A DNA stretch of 64,000 nucleotides from assembly GCA_025980325.1 (NCBI GenBank), contig JAICXQ010000004.1:16758-80757 (forward strand). Direction: 5' to 3'. Source of the stretch: Frankiales bacterium (GTDB taxonomy: Bacteria > Actinomycetota > Actinomycetes > JAFAQI01). The notes beneath the pieces are model-generated. The model was not told the origin of the DNA, did no database searches, and saw nothing but the letters and a program-made list of their open reading frames with translations. How positions within the stretch are numbered: the first letter of the stretch is position 1; each line of letters starts with the position of its first letter. The translations under genes were made by a program, and so were the position numbers. Below are positions 52,748 to 61,046 of the stretch, one piece after another.

Positions 52748-53490
52748 GGCACCGCCTTCGCGTGACTCAACTCGAGCGGCCCGGTGTAGGCGGGCAGCGT
52801 GGTCACCGTGGCCGTTGTCACGGTGTACCGAAGACCGTACGTCGCGACGTACTGCCGGAAGATGGAGACGCTCGGATCCGCGTCGAGCGCGCGCCGCAGC
52901 GCGGCCTGGTTGCCGACCGCGGTGATGACGAACGGCGGGCCGAACGTCTGGCCGTGCAGCAGCAACGTGTTGCCGACGCAGCGCACCGCGCTGGTCGCGA
53001 CCACCCGCTCGCCCATGATCGTCAGCCCGTCGGCACCGCCGGCCCACAGCGCGTTGACGACGCCCTGGACGTCCTGCTGGTGGATCACGAGGTCGTCCGG
53101 CGCGGCGCCGGCGGCGAGGTCACGCTGCTGGTCGGCCTTGCTGGCGTCGTCCAGGGCGACCGTGACCGACGGGCCGCGCAGCGGGACGAGACCGGCGGCG
53201 AGGGCGAGCCGGTCGGCTTGGGCCTGCGCGTTGGCGACGCTGCGGCTGTTCCGGCTGACCTGCTGCGTCGTCGTGGAGATCTCGGCCCGCAGCCGATCGG
53301 CCTGCTTGGTCAGGCCGGCGAGGGTCGCTTCCTCGGTCCGGATCCGCTCCGTGATCGGTACGGCGTCGCTGGAGCGCAGGTCGGTGCCGCGGGCGGTGAC
53401 CGCGGAAGTGACCAGCAGCAGCGCGGCCGCGGCGGCAACCACGGGCACCAGCGCTCGCCAGACCGTCGCCGACGCCACATGCGAGGTCAT
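52744..53490 (-). CDS. DUF881 membrane protein
   Basis: 248 residues. One TM helix (WRALVPVVAAAAALLLVTSAV), an extracellular coiled coil (ITERIRTEEATLAGLTKQADRL and on to ~110), then the conserved DUF881 domain (GPSVTVALDDA, DLVIHQQDVQGVVNALWAGGADGLTIMGERV, GPPFVITAVG). It is associated with the division/wall region near crgA. The stop overlaps the sortase start (ATGA). Its molecular role is unknown. Confidence 0.9.
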   Translation of the reverse strand: MTSHVASATVWRALVPVVAAAAALLLVTSAVTARGTDLRSSDAVPITERIRTEEATLAGLTKQADRLRAEISTTTQQVSRNSRSVANAQAQADRLALAAGLVPLRGPSVTVALDDASKADQQRDLAAGAAPDDLVIHQQDVQGVVNALWAGGADGLTIMGERVVATSAVRCVGNTLLLHGQTFGPPFVITAVGNQAALRRALDADPSVSIFRQYVATYGLRYTVTTATVTTLPAYTGPLELSHAKAVP

Positions 53491-53561
53491 GACGACTACG
53501 CTAGGGCACCGACGAAACGATCGGCTGAACTTGCCGACCGCGACATTGCGAGGAGGGCCCG

Positions 53562-53810
53562 GTGCCGAAGTCGAGGGTGCGGCAGAAGCCGGCGTACACG
53601 CCGCCGCCGACGCGGTCGGCGAAGAAGAAGGTCAGCCCGCCCTGGGTCGCACCGCTGATGCTCGGACTGTTCCTCGTCGGGATCATCTGGCTGATCCTGT
53701 TCTACGTGACGAACGGCAGCATCCCGATCAGCGCGCTCGGCAACTGGAACCTGATCGTCGGCTTCGCGTTCATCATCGCCGGCTTCGGCGTCAGCACGCA
53801 GTGGCGCTAA
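53562..53810 (+). CDS. crgA: Cell division protein CrgA
   Basis: 82 residues from the GTG at 53562, with GGAGGG upstream. The N-terminus is basic and Pro-rich ([22 protein letters not shown]). Two TM helices follow ([22 protein letters not shown] and [18 protein letters not shown]), ending TQWR as in most CrgA proteins. It helps assemble the septal ring with FtsZ, FtsQ, FtsI and PbpA. Confidence 0.95.
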   Translation: MPKSRVRQKPAYTPPPTRSAKKKVSPPWVAPLMLGLFLVGIIWLILFYVTNGSIPISALGNWNLIVGFAFIIAGFGVSTQWR

Positions 53811-53853
53811 TCTTGCGGACCGGACCGACAGGCGCGTAGTCACACCGGTGTAA

Positions 53854-53885
53854 CTATCCCCAGCACCTGTCCACAATGGGGATAA
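53854..53885. promoter_or_regulatory. Cluster of DnaA-box-like sequences
   Basis: Three 9-mers near the DnaA-box consensus lie within 32 bp: CTATCCCCA (53854-53862, +), CTGTCCACA (53867-53875, +) and TTATCCCCA on the minus strand (53877-53885). An ACACCGGTGT palindrome is adjacent (53842-53851). All are in the gap between crgA and the thiolase gene, near the presumed origin region. Confidence 0.4.
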
Positions 53886-53895
53886 GCGGCGCCGG

Positions 53896-55038
53896 TTACA
53901 GCAGCTCGAGGATGGTCGCGTTCGCCAGGCCGCCGCCCTCGCACATGGTCTGCAAGCCGTAGCGGATGCCGTTGTTGACCATGTGGTGCACCAGCCGGGT
54001 CATGAGCACCGCACCCGAGCCGCCGAGCGGGTGGCCGATCGCGATCGCGCCGCCGAGCGGGTTCAGCGTCTTCGGGTCGGCGCCGGTCTCGGCCAGCCAC
54101 GCGAGCGGGACCGGCGCGAACGCCTCGTTGACTTCGGCCGCCCCGATGTCGCCGATCGAGAGCCCGGCGCGCGCGAGCGCCTTGGCGGTGGCGGGAATCG
54201 GCGCGGTCAGCATCATGATCGGGTCGTCGCCGGCGAGCGCGAAGCTGTGCAGGCGGACCAGCGGCTTGAGGCCCAACTCGCGCGCCTTCTCACTCGTCGT
54301 CACGAGCAGCGCGCCGGAGCCGTCGGAGATCTGCGAGGAGTTGCCGGCGTGGATGACGCCGTCCTCCTTGAACGCGGGCTTGAGCGAGCCGAGCTTCTCC
54401 AGCGTCGTGTCCCGCCGCACGCCCTCGTCGACCTCGAGACCGGTGCCGGGCACCAGGGCGTACTGGCCGGCGAACGCGCCGGAGTCGATCGCCGCGGCGG
54501 CTTTTTCGTGCGAAGCAAGGGAGAACTCGTCGAGCTGCTCGCGGGACAAGCCCCACTTCTCGGCGACCATCTCGGCGCCGATGCCCTGGTTGATCGGCTG
54601 GCCTTCGTAGCGGGCGAGCATTTTGGGCCCGAACGGGAAGCCGACGTTCGCACCGAGCGACGAGCCCATCGGCACCCGAGTCATGACCTCGACGCCGCCG
54701 GCGACGGCGACGTCGTACTGGCCGGCGATCACTCCCGCGGCGGCGAAGTGGACGGCCTGCTGCGAGGACCCGCACTGCCGGTCGAGCGTGACGCCCGGCA
54801 CGGACTCGGGCCAGCCCGCGGCGAGCACGGCGTTGCGGCCGACGTTCACGGCCTGCTCGCCGACCTGGCCCACCACTCCCCACACGACGTCGTCGACGAT
54901 CGCCGGGTCGATGCCGGTGCGCTCGGCGAGCGAACCCAGCACGTGCGCGGACAGGTCGACCGGGTGAACGTCCTTATAGGCGCCATTGCGCTTGCCGACG
55001 GGGGTACGGACGGCGTCCACGATCACGGCGTCGCGCAT
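53896..55038 (-). CDS. Acetyl-CoA acetyltransferase (thiolase)
   Basis: 380 residues. The ATG at 55038 has GGAGG five bases upstream. The start RDAVIVDAVRTPVGKRNGAYK, nucleophile Cys in LDRQCGSSQQAV, NEAFAPVPLAW, GGAIAIGHPLGGSGAVLM and the second Cys in CEGGGLANATILELL define a thiolase. It condenses or cleaves acyl-CoA/acetoacetyl-CoA units. Biosynthetic or degradative use cannot be told. It stands alone in this cell-wall neighbourhood. Confidence 0.92.
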   Translation of the reverse strand: MRDAVIVDAVRTPVGKRNGAYKDVHPVDLSAHVLGSLAERTGIDPAIVDDVVWGVVGQVGEQAVNVGRNAVLAAGWPESVPGVTLDRQCGSSQQAVHFAAAGVIAGQYDVAVAGGVEVMTRVPMGSSLGANVGFPFGPKMLARYEGQPINQGIGAEMVAEKWGLSREQLDEFSLASHEKAAAAIDSGAFAGQYALVPGTGLEVDEGVRRDTTLEKLGSLKPAFKEDGVIHAGNSSQISDGSGALLVTTSEKARELGLKPLVRLHSFALAGDDPIMMLTAPIPATAKALARAGLSIGDIGAAEVNEAFAPVPLAWLAETGADPKTLNPLGGAIAIGHPLGGSGAVLMTRLVHHMVNNGIRYGLQTMCEGGGLANATILELL

Positions 55039-55117
55039 GAGGTCCTCCACGATGGTCGCTTAGGTCAGAGCATCGTACGACGAAACAGAACGCCGTTCGG
55101 CTACAGGTTGTTCCGAA

Positions 55118-56071
55118 CTACGGCTGCTCGGCACCGCAGAAATACGCGGTTCCGCCGTTGGGCAGTGATTCGGTGGTGAAGCTCGGGCATTCCGACTGGA
55201 CATGTGACGATGCGATGAATCCGCATGCGGCAAGCGCAACGGCGACAGCGACCCCACCGAACGCCTGGATCTGATCGCGTCGCGGACCGGTCGGCGCAGC
55301 GACGAGTGCATACGCGAACACCGCACCGACGATCAGCCCGCCGACATGCCCGCGCCAGTCGATGTTGGGGAACGTGAACGTGAAGACCAGGTTCAGCGCG
55401 ATCATCGCGACGATCCCGCCGGTTTCGAGATTGCGGCGGCGAAGGATGATGAAGAACGCGCCGAACAGCCCGAAGATCGCTCCGGACGCGCCGGCCGACT
55501 GTCCGAGCACCTCGCCAAAGGCGAACGACAGAATGCTGCCGCCGATGCCCGACGCGAAGTACAGCGCCGCGAAGCGAAGCCGTCCGAGCATCGACTCGAG
55601 CGCCTGGCCCATGATCCAGAGCGCGTACATGTTCACGGCCACGTGGAAGATGCCGTAATGCAGGAACATCGCCGTGACGAGCCGGTACCACTGGCCGTCG
55701 GCGACGGCGGCCGGGATGAGCGCGAAGCGCTGGTACACGTCCGAGGTCCCGGTGCCGCCCGACACATTCGCCCCCGAGCCGAGCGTGGCGACGAAGACGA
55801 GCAGGTTGATCGCAACGAGCACGATCGTCACCTCCGTACGGCTGCCGCGGACGCGGCCGCCGTACATCGTCTTCGCCGGGCGGATCGTGCGCCGGCCCTC
55901 GCGGACGCACTCCGGGCACTGGAAGCCGACCGAAGCCGCGACCATGCAGTCCGGGCAGATCGGCCGCTCGCAACGGGTACAGCGAACGCCCGTCTCCCGG
56001 CCGGGGTGGCGGTAGCAGGTCATCGGCCCGGCGTCGGGTTGGGCCGATGGGGGCGGTTCGGGCTCGGACAT
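55118..56071 (-). CDS. Rhomboid family intramembrane serine protease with N-terminal zinc-binding motif
   Basis: 317 residues. The N-terminal ~65 hold a B-box-like zinc ribbon (CYRHPGR, CTRCERPICPDC, CPECVREG). A six-TM rhomboid core follows: YRLVTAMFLHYGIFHVAVNMYALW, catalytic Ser in GASGAIFGLFGAFF, and catalytic His in WRGHVGGLIVGAV. A further TM helix and a short periplasmic tail with two cysteines end the protein. It lies 9 bp after the cyclophilin gene on the same strand. Confidence 0.93.
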   Translation of the reverse strand: MSEPEPPPSAQPDAGPMTCYRHPGRETGVRCTRCERPICPDCMVAASVGFQCPECVREGRRTIRPAKTMYGGRVRGSRTEVTIVLVAINLLVFVATLGSGANVSGGTGTSDVYQRFALIPAAVADGQWYRLVTAMFLHYGIFHVAVNMYALWIMGQALESMLGRLRFAALYFASGIGGSILSFAFGEVLGQSAGASGAIFGLFGAFFIILRRRNLETGGIVAMIALNLVFTFTFPNIDWRGHVGGLIVGAVFAYALVAAPTGPRRDQIQAFGGVAVAVALAACGFIASSHVQSECPSFTTESLPNGGTAYFCGAEQP

Positions 56072-56080
56072 GCAGGTGGG

Positions 56081-56611
56081 TCAGGCCGGGACGCGTTCGA
56101 TCGTCACCGAGTTGACGGTCACGTCTTCGAGCGGCCGGTCGCGGCCGTCGGTGGTCGTGGCCGCGATCTTGTCGATGATGGCGCGGCTGTCGTCGTCGGC
56201 GACTTCGCCGAAGATCGTGTGCTTGCCGGTGAGCCAGGTGGTCGGGGCGACGGTGATGAAGAACTGCGAGCCGTTCGTGCCCGGGCCGGCGTTGGCCATC
56301 GCGAGCAGGTACGGCTTGGTGAAGGCGAGCTCGGGGTGGATCTCGTCGTTGAAGCGGTATCCGGGGCCGCCGGTGCCGGTGCCGAGCGGATCGCCGCCTT
56401 GGATCATGAAGCCGCTGATGACCCGGTGGAAGATCGTGCCGTCGTAGAGCTTGTCGGTGCTGCGATTGCCCGTCCGCGGGTCGGTCCACTCCCGGCTGCC
56501 CTCGGCGAGCTCGACGAAGTTCGCGACCGTTTTCGGTGCATGGTTGGGAAAAAGGCGCACGCGGATGTCGCCGGCGCTGGTCGACAAGGTGGCGAACAGG
56601 TCCTCGGCCAC
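56081..56611 (-). CDS. ppiA: Peptidyl-prolyl cis-trans isomerase, cyclophilin type
   Basis: A 176-residue cytoplasmic cyclophilin with no signal. Core motifs are PKTVANFVELAEG, YDGTIFHRVISGFMIQGGDP, LLAMANAGPGTNGSQFFIT and LTGKHTIFGEV. It speeds Pro-bond isomerisation in folding. It is adjacent to rhomboid, as in many actinomycetes near gyrA. Confidence 0.95.
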   Translation of the reverse strand: MAEDLFATLSTSAGDIRVRLFPNHAPKTVANFVELAEGSREWTDPRTGNRSTDKLYDGTIFHRVISGFMIQGGDPLGTGTGGPGYRFNDEIHPELAFTKPYLLAMANAGPGTNGSQFFITVAPTTWLTGKHTIFGEVADDDSRAIIDKIAATTTDGRDRPLEDVTVNSVTIERVPA

Positions 56612-56730
56612 TGGTTCTCCTCGCGGGGGTCGTCGGGCGGGCGGAGCCTCGACATCCTCGCACGCGGTTGTCGGGGGCCGGGCCGGGGAAGGCAGAGTGT
56701 GTTGTCCGCCTCGTCGCGACGGAGGTAGCC

Positions 56731-57228
56731 GTGTTCGGCAACAAGAACGGGATCGATCGGCTCACAGAGACCTGGGACACCGCCCGGGTGGCGATAACGC
56801 CGCGGATTGCGGCCGCACGGGACGCGGTCGGGCCGCTGGTCGACGAGGCCAGCGTCCGGGTGGCGCCCATCATCGACCGGGTCGGACCGGCGGTCGACAC
56901 CGCCCGGACCCGGCTGCGGACAGACGTCGTACCGGCCGTGTCCGCGGCCCTGGACAACTCCGCCCCGGCGCGGGCCGAAGCCCGCGACCGCGCGACGGCT
57001 GCGCTGCTCGCGTTGCGCGGCGAGCAACCGCGTCGAGTACGCCGTTGGCCGGTGGCGCTGGGTTGCCTGATCGTGGGCGGCATCGCGGGGCTGGCCGTCG
57101 GCGCGATGAACCGCCGCATGGCGACGCCCGTCCCGCCGGCTCCGTTCCCGGCACCGACGCCTGCTTCCGAGCCGGACGACGTACGCGACACGACCACGCC
57201 GTACCCGGCGGGTCGGCAGACTCAGTAG
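56731..57228 (+). CDS. Helical membrane protein of unknown function
   Basis: 165 residues from the GTG at 56731, with GGAGG 5 nt upstream; a longer frame antisense to ppiA was rejected. A helical Ala/Arg/Asp-rich cytoplasmic portion has a pseudo-repeat (RVAITPRIAAARDAVGPLVDEA, RVAPIIDRVGPAVDTARTRL). One TM helix (VALGCLIVGGIAGLAVGAM) and a Pro/Thr-rich outer tail complete it. Similar proteins occur beside ppiA/rhomboid in other actinomycetes; the role is unknown. Confidence 0.85.
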   Translation: MFGNKNGIDRLTETWDTARVAITPRIAAARDAVGPLVDEASVRVAPIIDRVGPAVDTARTRLRTDVVPAVSAALDNSAPARAEARDRATAALLALRGEQPRRVRRWPVALGCLIVGGIAGLAVGAMNRRMATPVPPAPFPAPTPASEPDDVRDTTTPYPAGRQTQ

Positions 57229-57275
57229 AACGGGGCGCGTCGCTGCGGGCTCGCTGTTTCCCCTATCGTGTGGCC

Positions 57276-57989
57276 ATGAAATTTGCGAGCAGCGGGTCCC
57301 GCTACCTTGCCGACAGGTCGGCGTTGTCCGAACGTTACGGCCCTCGGGAGCTCTGGGAGATCGTCGACCACTGGCCGCTCTACGTCGGCGTCGGGAACCT
57401 CGCCCGCTACCTCGCGATCGGTGAATTGCTACGGACGACGCTGTCGGTGCCCGGTGACCTCGCCGAATTCGGCGTGTGGCGAGGCTCGACGTCGATGTTG
57501 CTCACGAAAATCTTGAAGATCGTCGACCCGCAGGGTCCGAAGGTGGTCCATTCCTTCGACGCGTTCCAGGGACTGACGGAATTCGCGCCCCAGGATGGTG
57601 ACGCAACCGCGCAGGCCGGGCGGTACAAAGGATCCCTCGAGGAGTACCAGGACCTCATCGAGCTCTACCAATTCCAGGACGACATCGAGATCCACGAAGG
57701 TCTGATCGAGCAGACCGTGCCGGCCTTCGTCGCGGAGCGACCCGAGATCATGTTCTCGTTCGTCTACTGCGACACCGACCTCTACGAGTCGACCGCCGTT
57801 GTGCTCGAGCACATCGCGCCACGGGTGATGCCCGGCGGGTTGATCGTGTTCGACGAGTGGAACTACAGCAACTTCCCCGGCGAGGGCCTCGCGGCCAACG
57901 AGTTTCTCGCCGCGCATCGAGAAGAGTTCGTGGTCGAGGCCCCGCCGAATACGCGACAGCCGTCGTTGGCGCTGCGGAGACGCGCGTGA
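57276..57989 (+). CDS. TylF/MycF-family class I methyltransferase
   Basis: A 237-residue protein. YGPRELWEIVDHWPLYVGVGN, then the SAM-binding GDLAEFGVWRGSTSMLLTKIL, VHSFDAFQGL, FVYCDTDLYESTAVVLEHIAPR with metal-binding Asp, and GGLIVFDEWNY. Family members O-methylate sugars or related hydroxyls, often in glycan or antibiotic pathways. It lies 37 bp before a UDP-GlcNAc 2-epimerase gene, suggesting a sugar substrate. A TATCGT -10 (~57264) sits just before the ATG. Confidence 0.85.
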   Translation: MKFASSGSRYLADRSALSERYGPRELWEIVDHWPLYVGVGNLARYLAIGELLRTTLSVPGDLAEFGVWRGSTSMLLTKILKIVDPQGPKVVHSFDAFQGLTEFAPQDGDATAQAGRYKGSLEEYQDLIELYQFQDDIEIHEGLIEQTVPAFVAERPEIMFSFVYCDTDLYESTAVVLEHIAPRVMPGGLIVFDEWNYSNFPGEGLAANEFLAAHREEFVVEAPPNTRQPSLALRRRA

Positions 57990-58026
57990 CGCAAGGCAGG
58001 CAAGCGTCGTCCCGAGCGGCTCGGCG

Positions 58027-59094
58027 GTGAACGTGGGACCGGTCTTTTCCGTCGTCGGCGCGCGCCCGCAGTTCGTCAAGGCCGCCGTCGTGGAGCGCGA
58101 GCTGCGAGCGCTCGGCATCGAGGTCGTCGGCATCCACACCGGGCAGCACTACGACTACCAGATGTCGCAGGTGTTCTTCGACGAGCTCGGGTTGGAGCCG
58201 CCGGTCTCGAACCTCGCGGTCGGCTCGGGGACGCACGCGGAGCAGACCGCCGCCGTGCTCACCGGCCTCGAACCGCTGCTCATGAAGGCGTCGCCCCCGT
58301 GCGTCGTCGTCTACGGCGACACCAATTCGACGCTCGGAGCGACACTCGCGGCGAGCAAGCTCCGGCTGCGGATCGCGCACGTCGAAGCGGGACTGCGATC
58401 CTTCGACCGGCACGTGCCGGAAGAGCAGAATCGGATCGTCACCGATCACCTGTCCGACATCTTGTTCGCACCGTCGGCGGTGGCGGTCGACAACTTGACG
58501 CGCGAGGGCCTCGCGGAGCGTACGGCGCTCGTCGGCGACGTCATGCTGGACGTCCACCGCCTCGTGCAGGGTCTGGTGGATCCCGAGGCGGCGGCCAAGG
58601 CGTACGGAGTCGAGGTCAAGGGCTTCGTCCTCGCCACGATCCACCGAGCTCGCAACACCGACGACGCCACCCGCCTGCACACCCTGCTCGAGGCGATCGG
58701 CCGATCCCGGCTGCCGGTGCTGTTGCCGCTGCACCCGCGGACTGTTGCGCGCCTCGACGGCTACCGGGTGCCGGACCACATCAAGGTCGTCGCGCCGCTG
58801 GGCTTCCGCGACATGGTCGCCCTCGAGCTCGCGAGTGACCGCGTCGTCACCGACTCGGGCGGCGTGCAGAAGGAAGCACTGTGGGCCGGCGTACCGTGCG
58901 TGACGATCCGGGACGAGACCGAGTGGGTCGAAACCGTCGAGGCCGGCTGGAACACGCTCACCGGAGCGGACCCGGAGCGCATCGCAGTCGCGATCGACGC
59001 GCCGCCGCCCGGCGGAACCCCGCCCAGCTTCTACGGCGACGGTGCCGCGGGCAAGCACATCGCGGAGTACATCGCCCGCGATATCGGCGCCTAG
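58027..59094 (+). CDS. wecB: UDP-N-acetylglucosamine 2-epimerase (non-hydrolysing)
   Basis: 355 residues from the GTG at 58027. FSVVGARPQFVKAAVVEREL, TGQHYDYQMSQVFFDEL, VVVYGDTNSTLGATLAA, AHVEAGLRSFDRHVPEEQNR and DSGGVQKEALWAGVPCVTIRDETEW are the WecB signature. It interconverts UDP-GlcNAc and UDP-ManNAc for glycan synthesis. It follows the TylF-like methyltransferase; no dehydrogenase or glycosyltransferase is adjacent. Confidence 0.95.
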   Translation: MNVGPVFSVVGARPQFVKAAVVERELRALGIEVVGIHTGQHYDYQMSQVFFDELGLEPPVSNLAVGSGTHAEQTAAVLTGLEPLLMKASPPCVVVYGDTNSTLGATLAASKLRLRIAHVEAGLRSFDRHVPEEQNRIVTDHLSDILFAPSAVAVDNLTREGLAERTALVGDVMLDVHRLVQGLVDPEAAAKAYGVEVKGFVLATIHRARNTDDATRLHTLLEAIGRSRLPVLLPLHPRTVARLDGYRVPDHIKVVAPLGFRDMVALELASDRVVTDSGGVQKEALWAGVPCVTIRDETEWVETVEAGWNTLTGADPERIAVAIDAPPPGGTPPSFYGDGAAGKHIAEYIARDIGA

Positions 59095-59103
59095 TTCCCG
59101 CGC

Positions 59104-60645
59104 CTAGTTCCCGGCGTCCTCGAGGTGGATGCTCTTGGCGTTGTTCAGGCCCTTGCCGTCGACGAGTGAGAACTCCCAGAAGTGTCTGGGGCAGATCAGC
59201 CGGTCACCCTCGAGAACGGCGTCGACGAGATCCTCGGCATTGTGCGGGCAGTATCGGTCGTGTTCGACGAGGCGCTCGCCGATGCGCCGCCGCATCCGGA
59301 CCTTCGCGACGCCTTCCATCTCGGCGAGGTACTCGAGGTACTGCTCCCGCTCGGCCTTCGATTCGAGCAAGAGAAACGCGATGAACGCTTCGTTGTAGAT
59401 GTCGGGTTCGCGCCAGATCGAAATCCGGAAGCTCAAGATGAAGTCTTCCCACGACAGCCGCTCGTCGATGAGGGCTCGCATCCACCTCGCGTCGAAAGAC
59501 AACCGATACTGCTGCGGCGCGTCCGGCGGCGGGTGCGCAACGGCGGTCTGATCGCGGAGGTCGAAGTGCAGCTCGCCACCTTCGACGTCTTGCAGGTTGA
59601 CCGTCAGCGCAATGCCGGCCTTCTCGGCGAGAGCGGGGACGTTGGCGCACAGCTCGAGGAAATAGTCGCGGGTATCACTGACGATGTCGCCGAGGTCGAC
59701 GTCGAAGCTCGCAAGCTCCGCCGCGATCGCCGCCGCGTGCGTGTCGTAACACGCGTCGATGTACTCGGCGGTCTCCGACGCCCGGCTCACCTGACTGGGC
59801 GCGTCGTCCAGGTTCGCCACGTCGGCGGATTCGCCGGGCGCCAAGGAGACGATCCGCTGACCGCCGCCCTGCGCCGCGACCCACTCGACAAAGTCGGCCG
59901 GGGTCGCGAACGTGGTCGCGGCACTGAAGTTCAGCTCGCGCAGATCGGGCGTCAAAAACAACGCCGGCCCGGCGCTCGGAATGTAGTAGCGGGCGCCGAG
60001 CCGGCGGATCGACTGCATGATCCGGGCGAACTTCGCCTGGCGTCGAGATGCGCTGATCTTCCGGCGTGCCTCGTCCGAGTACTCGTAACACGTCGGGTGG
60101 AACGTCGCTCCCGAGAACTGTGCGGTAAAGACGTCGACCCGACCGAACCGACGGCGAATCTGCGCCTCGTCAGCCGAGCCGAGCTTGCAGTCGTTCGAGT
60201 TCACGAACGTGACACCGTCGGCGACGACGGTAATGCTCGAATCCGCGTTGAGCGGGTTCTCGTCGCGCTGAACGAACAGCACCGTTCCGCGGTCGGTCGT
60301 GTACTCCTCGTTGCGTACCTCGCGAAGGTTCTCGTACCCGCAGTCCTGGAGCCAGCGGCGGAGCTTGTCGGAGTGGAACCGGGCAATGACGACCTCGACC
60401 CGCTGCTTGAACGCGTCGCTGCGCTCCTTGAGGAACCGCTCGTCGAAATGATCCCGGTGCCAATGGGACACATAGAGGTGGGTCGCCTGCTCGAGTTGCT
60501 CGGTGTCGACGTTGTCGTTTCGCGGAAAGGGGAACCACGCGGACGCATACGCCCCGGCCGGATCGAACCACGGGTCGCACAGAATGCTGTCGCCGGACGC
60601 CGTCTTCACGAGGAAGCCGGCATGGCCCAGATAGGTGAGTTCCAC
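59104..60645 (-). CDS. Metallo-beta-lactamase-fold protein with C-terminal Rieske [2Fe-2S] domain
   Basis: 513 residues from the GTG at 60645. The N-terminal MBL domain has LTYLGHAGFLVKT and the metal motif SHWHRDHFDE (His61-x-His63-x-Asp65-His66), resembling UlaG/CMP-sialate-hydroxylase-like hydrolases. A long middle leads to a Rieske-like cluster site near the end (YCPHNAEDL ... LICPRHFWEF). The family in animals hydroxylates CMP-Neu5Ac, but there the Rieske domain is N-terminal. The substrate here is unknown. TATAAT lies 6 nt before the start, predicting a leaderless mRNA. Confidence 0.85.
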   Translation of the reverse strand: MELTYLGHAGFLVKTASGDSILCDPWFDPAGAYASAWFPFPRNDNVDTEQLEQATHLYVSHWHRDHFDERFLKERSDAFKQRVEVVIARFHSDKLRRWLQDCGYENLREVRNEEYTTDRGTVLFVQRDENPLNADSSITVVADGVTFVNSNDCKLGSADEAQIRRRFGRVDVFTAQFSGATFHPTCYEYSDEARRKISASRRQAKFARIMQSIRRLGARYYIPSAGPALFLTPDLRELNFSAATTFATPADFVEWVAAQGGGQRIVSLAPGESADVANLDDAPSQVSRASETAEYIDACYDTHAAAIAAELASFDVDLGDIVSDTRDYFLELCANVPALAEKAGIALTVNLQDVEGGELHFDLRDQTAVAHPPPDAPQQYRLSFDARWMRALIDERLSWEDFILSFRISIWREPDIYNEAFIAFLLLESKAEREQYLEYLAEMEGVAKVRMRRRIGERLVEHDRYCPHNAEDLVDAVLEGDRLICPRHFWEFSLVDGKGLNNAKSIHLEDAGN

Positions 60646-60651
60646 CCGGCG

Positions 60652-60657
60652 ATTATA
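60652..60657 (-). promoter_or_regulatory. -10 box for a leaderless transcript
   Basis: A perfect TATAAT on the minus strand is separated by 6 nt from the GTG at 60645, so transcription should begin at or next to the start codon. No convincing -35 was found at normal spacing. Confidence 0.65.
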
Positions 60658-60700
60658 GGTGCGCACCTAGAAGCGGATCGTCCGTCACGTCGGCGCGGAG

Positions 60701-60773
60701 TGGAGCTGAGGGGGCTCGAACCCCTGACCCCCTGCTTGCAAAGCAGGTGCGCTACCAGCTGCGCCACAGCCCC
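60701..60773 (-). tRNA. tRNA-Ala (anticodon TGC)
   Basis: On the minus strand, GGGGCTG pairs with CAGCTCC at the 3' end. The D-arm is GGCGCAGCTGGTAGCGC, the anticodon arm CCTGC-TTTGCAA-GCAGG with TGC, and the T-arm GGGGTTCGAGCCCC. CCA is not encoded. With tRNA-Ile it forms the conserved pair near gyrA. Confidence 0.97.
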
Positions 60774-60813
60774 GTACGACGAACCATCGTAGGCCGCGGC
60801 GCGCGGGTTTCGA

Positions 60814-60939
60814 TCAGCGAAGGTCGCGGGGAGCGGTCGCCTCCTGCCACAGCTCCGCGTCGGCCTTGCGCATCCGCCAGTTACGCAGTGCGGCGTACGC
60901 CCCGGCGACGAGACCTGCGAGGAACACCAGTCGTTTCAC
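60814..60939 (-). CDS. DLW-39 family small membrane protein
   Basis: A 41-residue gene between tRNA-Ile and tRNA-Ala. The product starts KRLVFLAGLVAGAYAALRN, one TM-like segment, and continues WRMRKADAELWQEATAP with the family's AxxLWxEAT-type end (DLW here is ELW). This tiny family is conserved at exactly this place in actinomycetes. The GTG at 60939 begins one base after the tRNA-Ile discriminator, so its mRNA must be freed by tRNA 3' processing or start inside the tRNA. Function unknown. Confidence 0.8.
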   Translation of the reverse strand: MKRLVFLAGLVAGAYAALRNWRMRKADAELWQEATAPRDLR

Positions 60940-60940
60940 G

Positions 60941-61015
60941 TGGGCCTGGATGGACTTGAACCATCGACCTCTTCCTTATCAGGGAAGCGCTCTAACCGAG
61001 CTGAGCTACAGGCCC
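60941..61015 (-). tRNA. tRNA-Ile (anticodon GAT)
   Basis: On the minus strand, GGGCCTG pairs with CAGGCCC. The D-arm is GCTCAGCTCGGTTAGAGC, the anticodon loop CTGATAA (GAT) is between CTTCC and GGAAG, and the T-loop is GGTTCAAGTCC. CCA is not encoded. Confidence 0.97.
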
Positions 61016-61046
61016 CAGCGGACAACGCCGCGCGGACGAGGGTACC

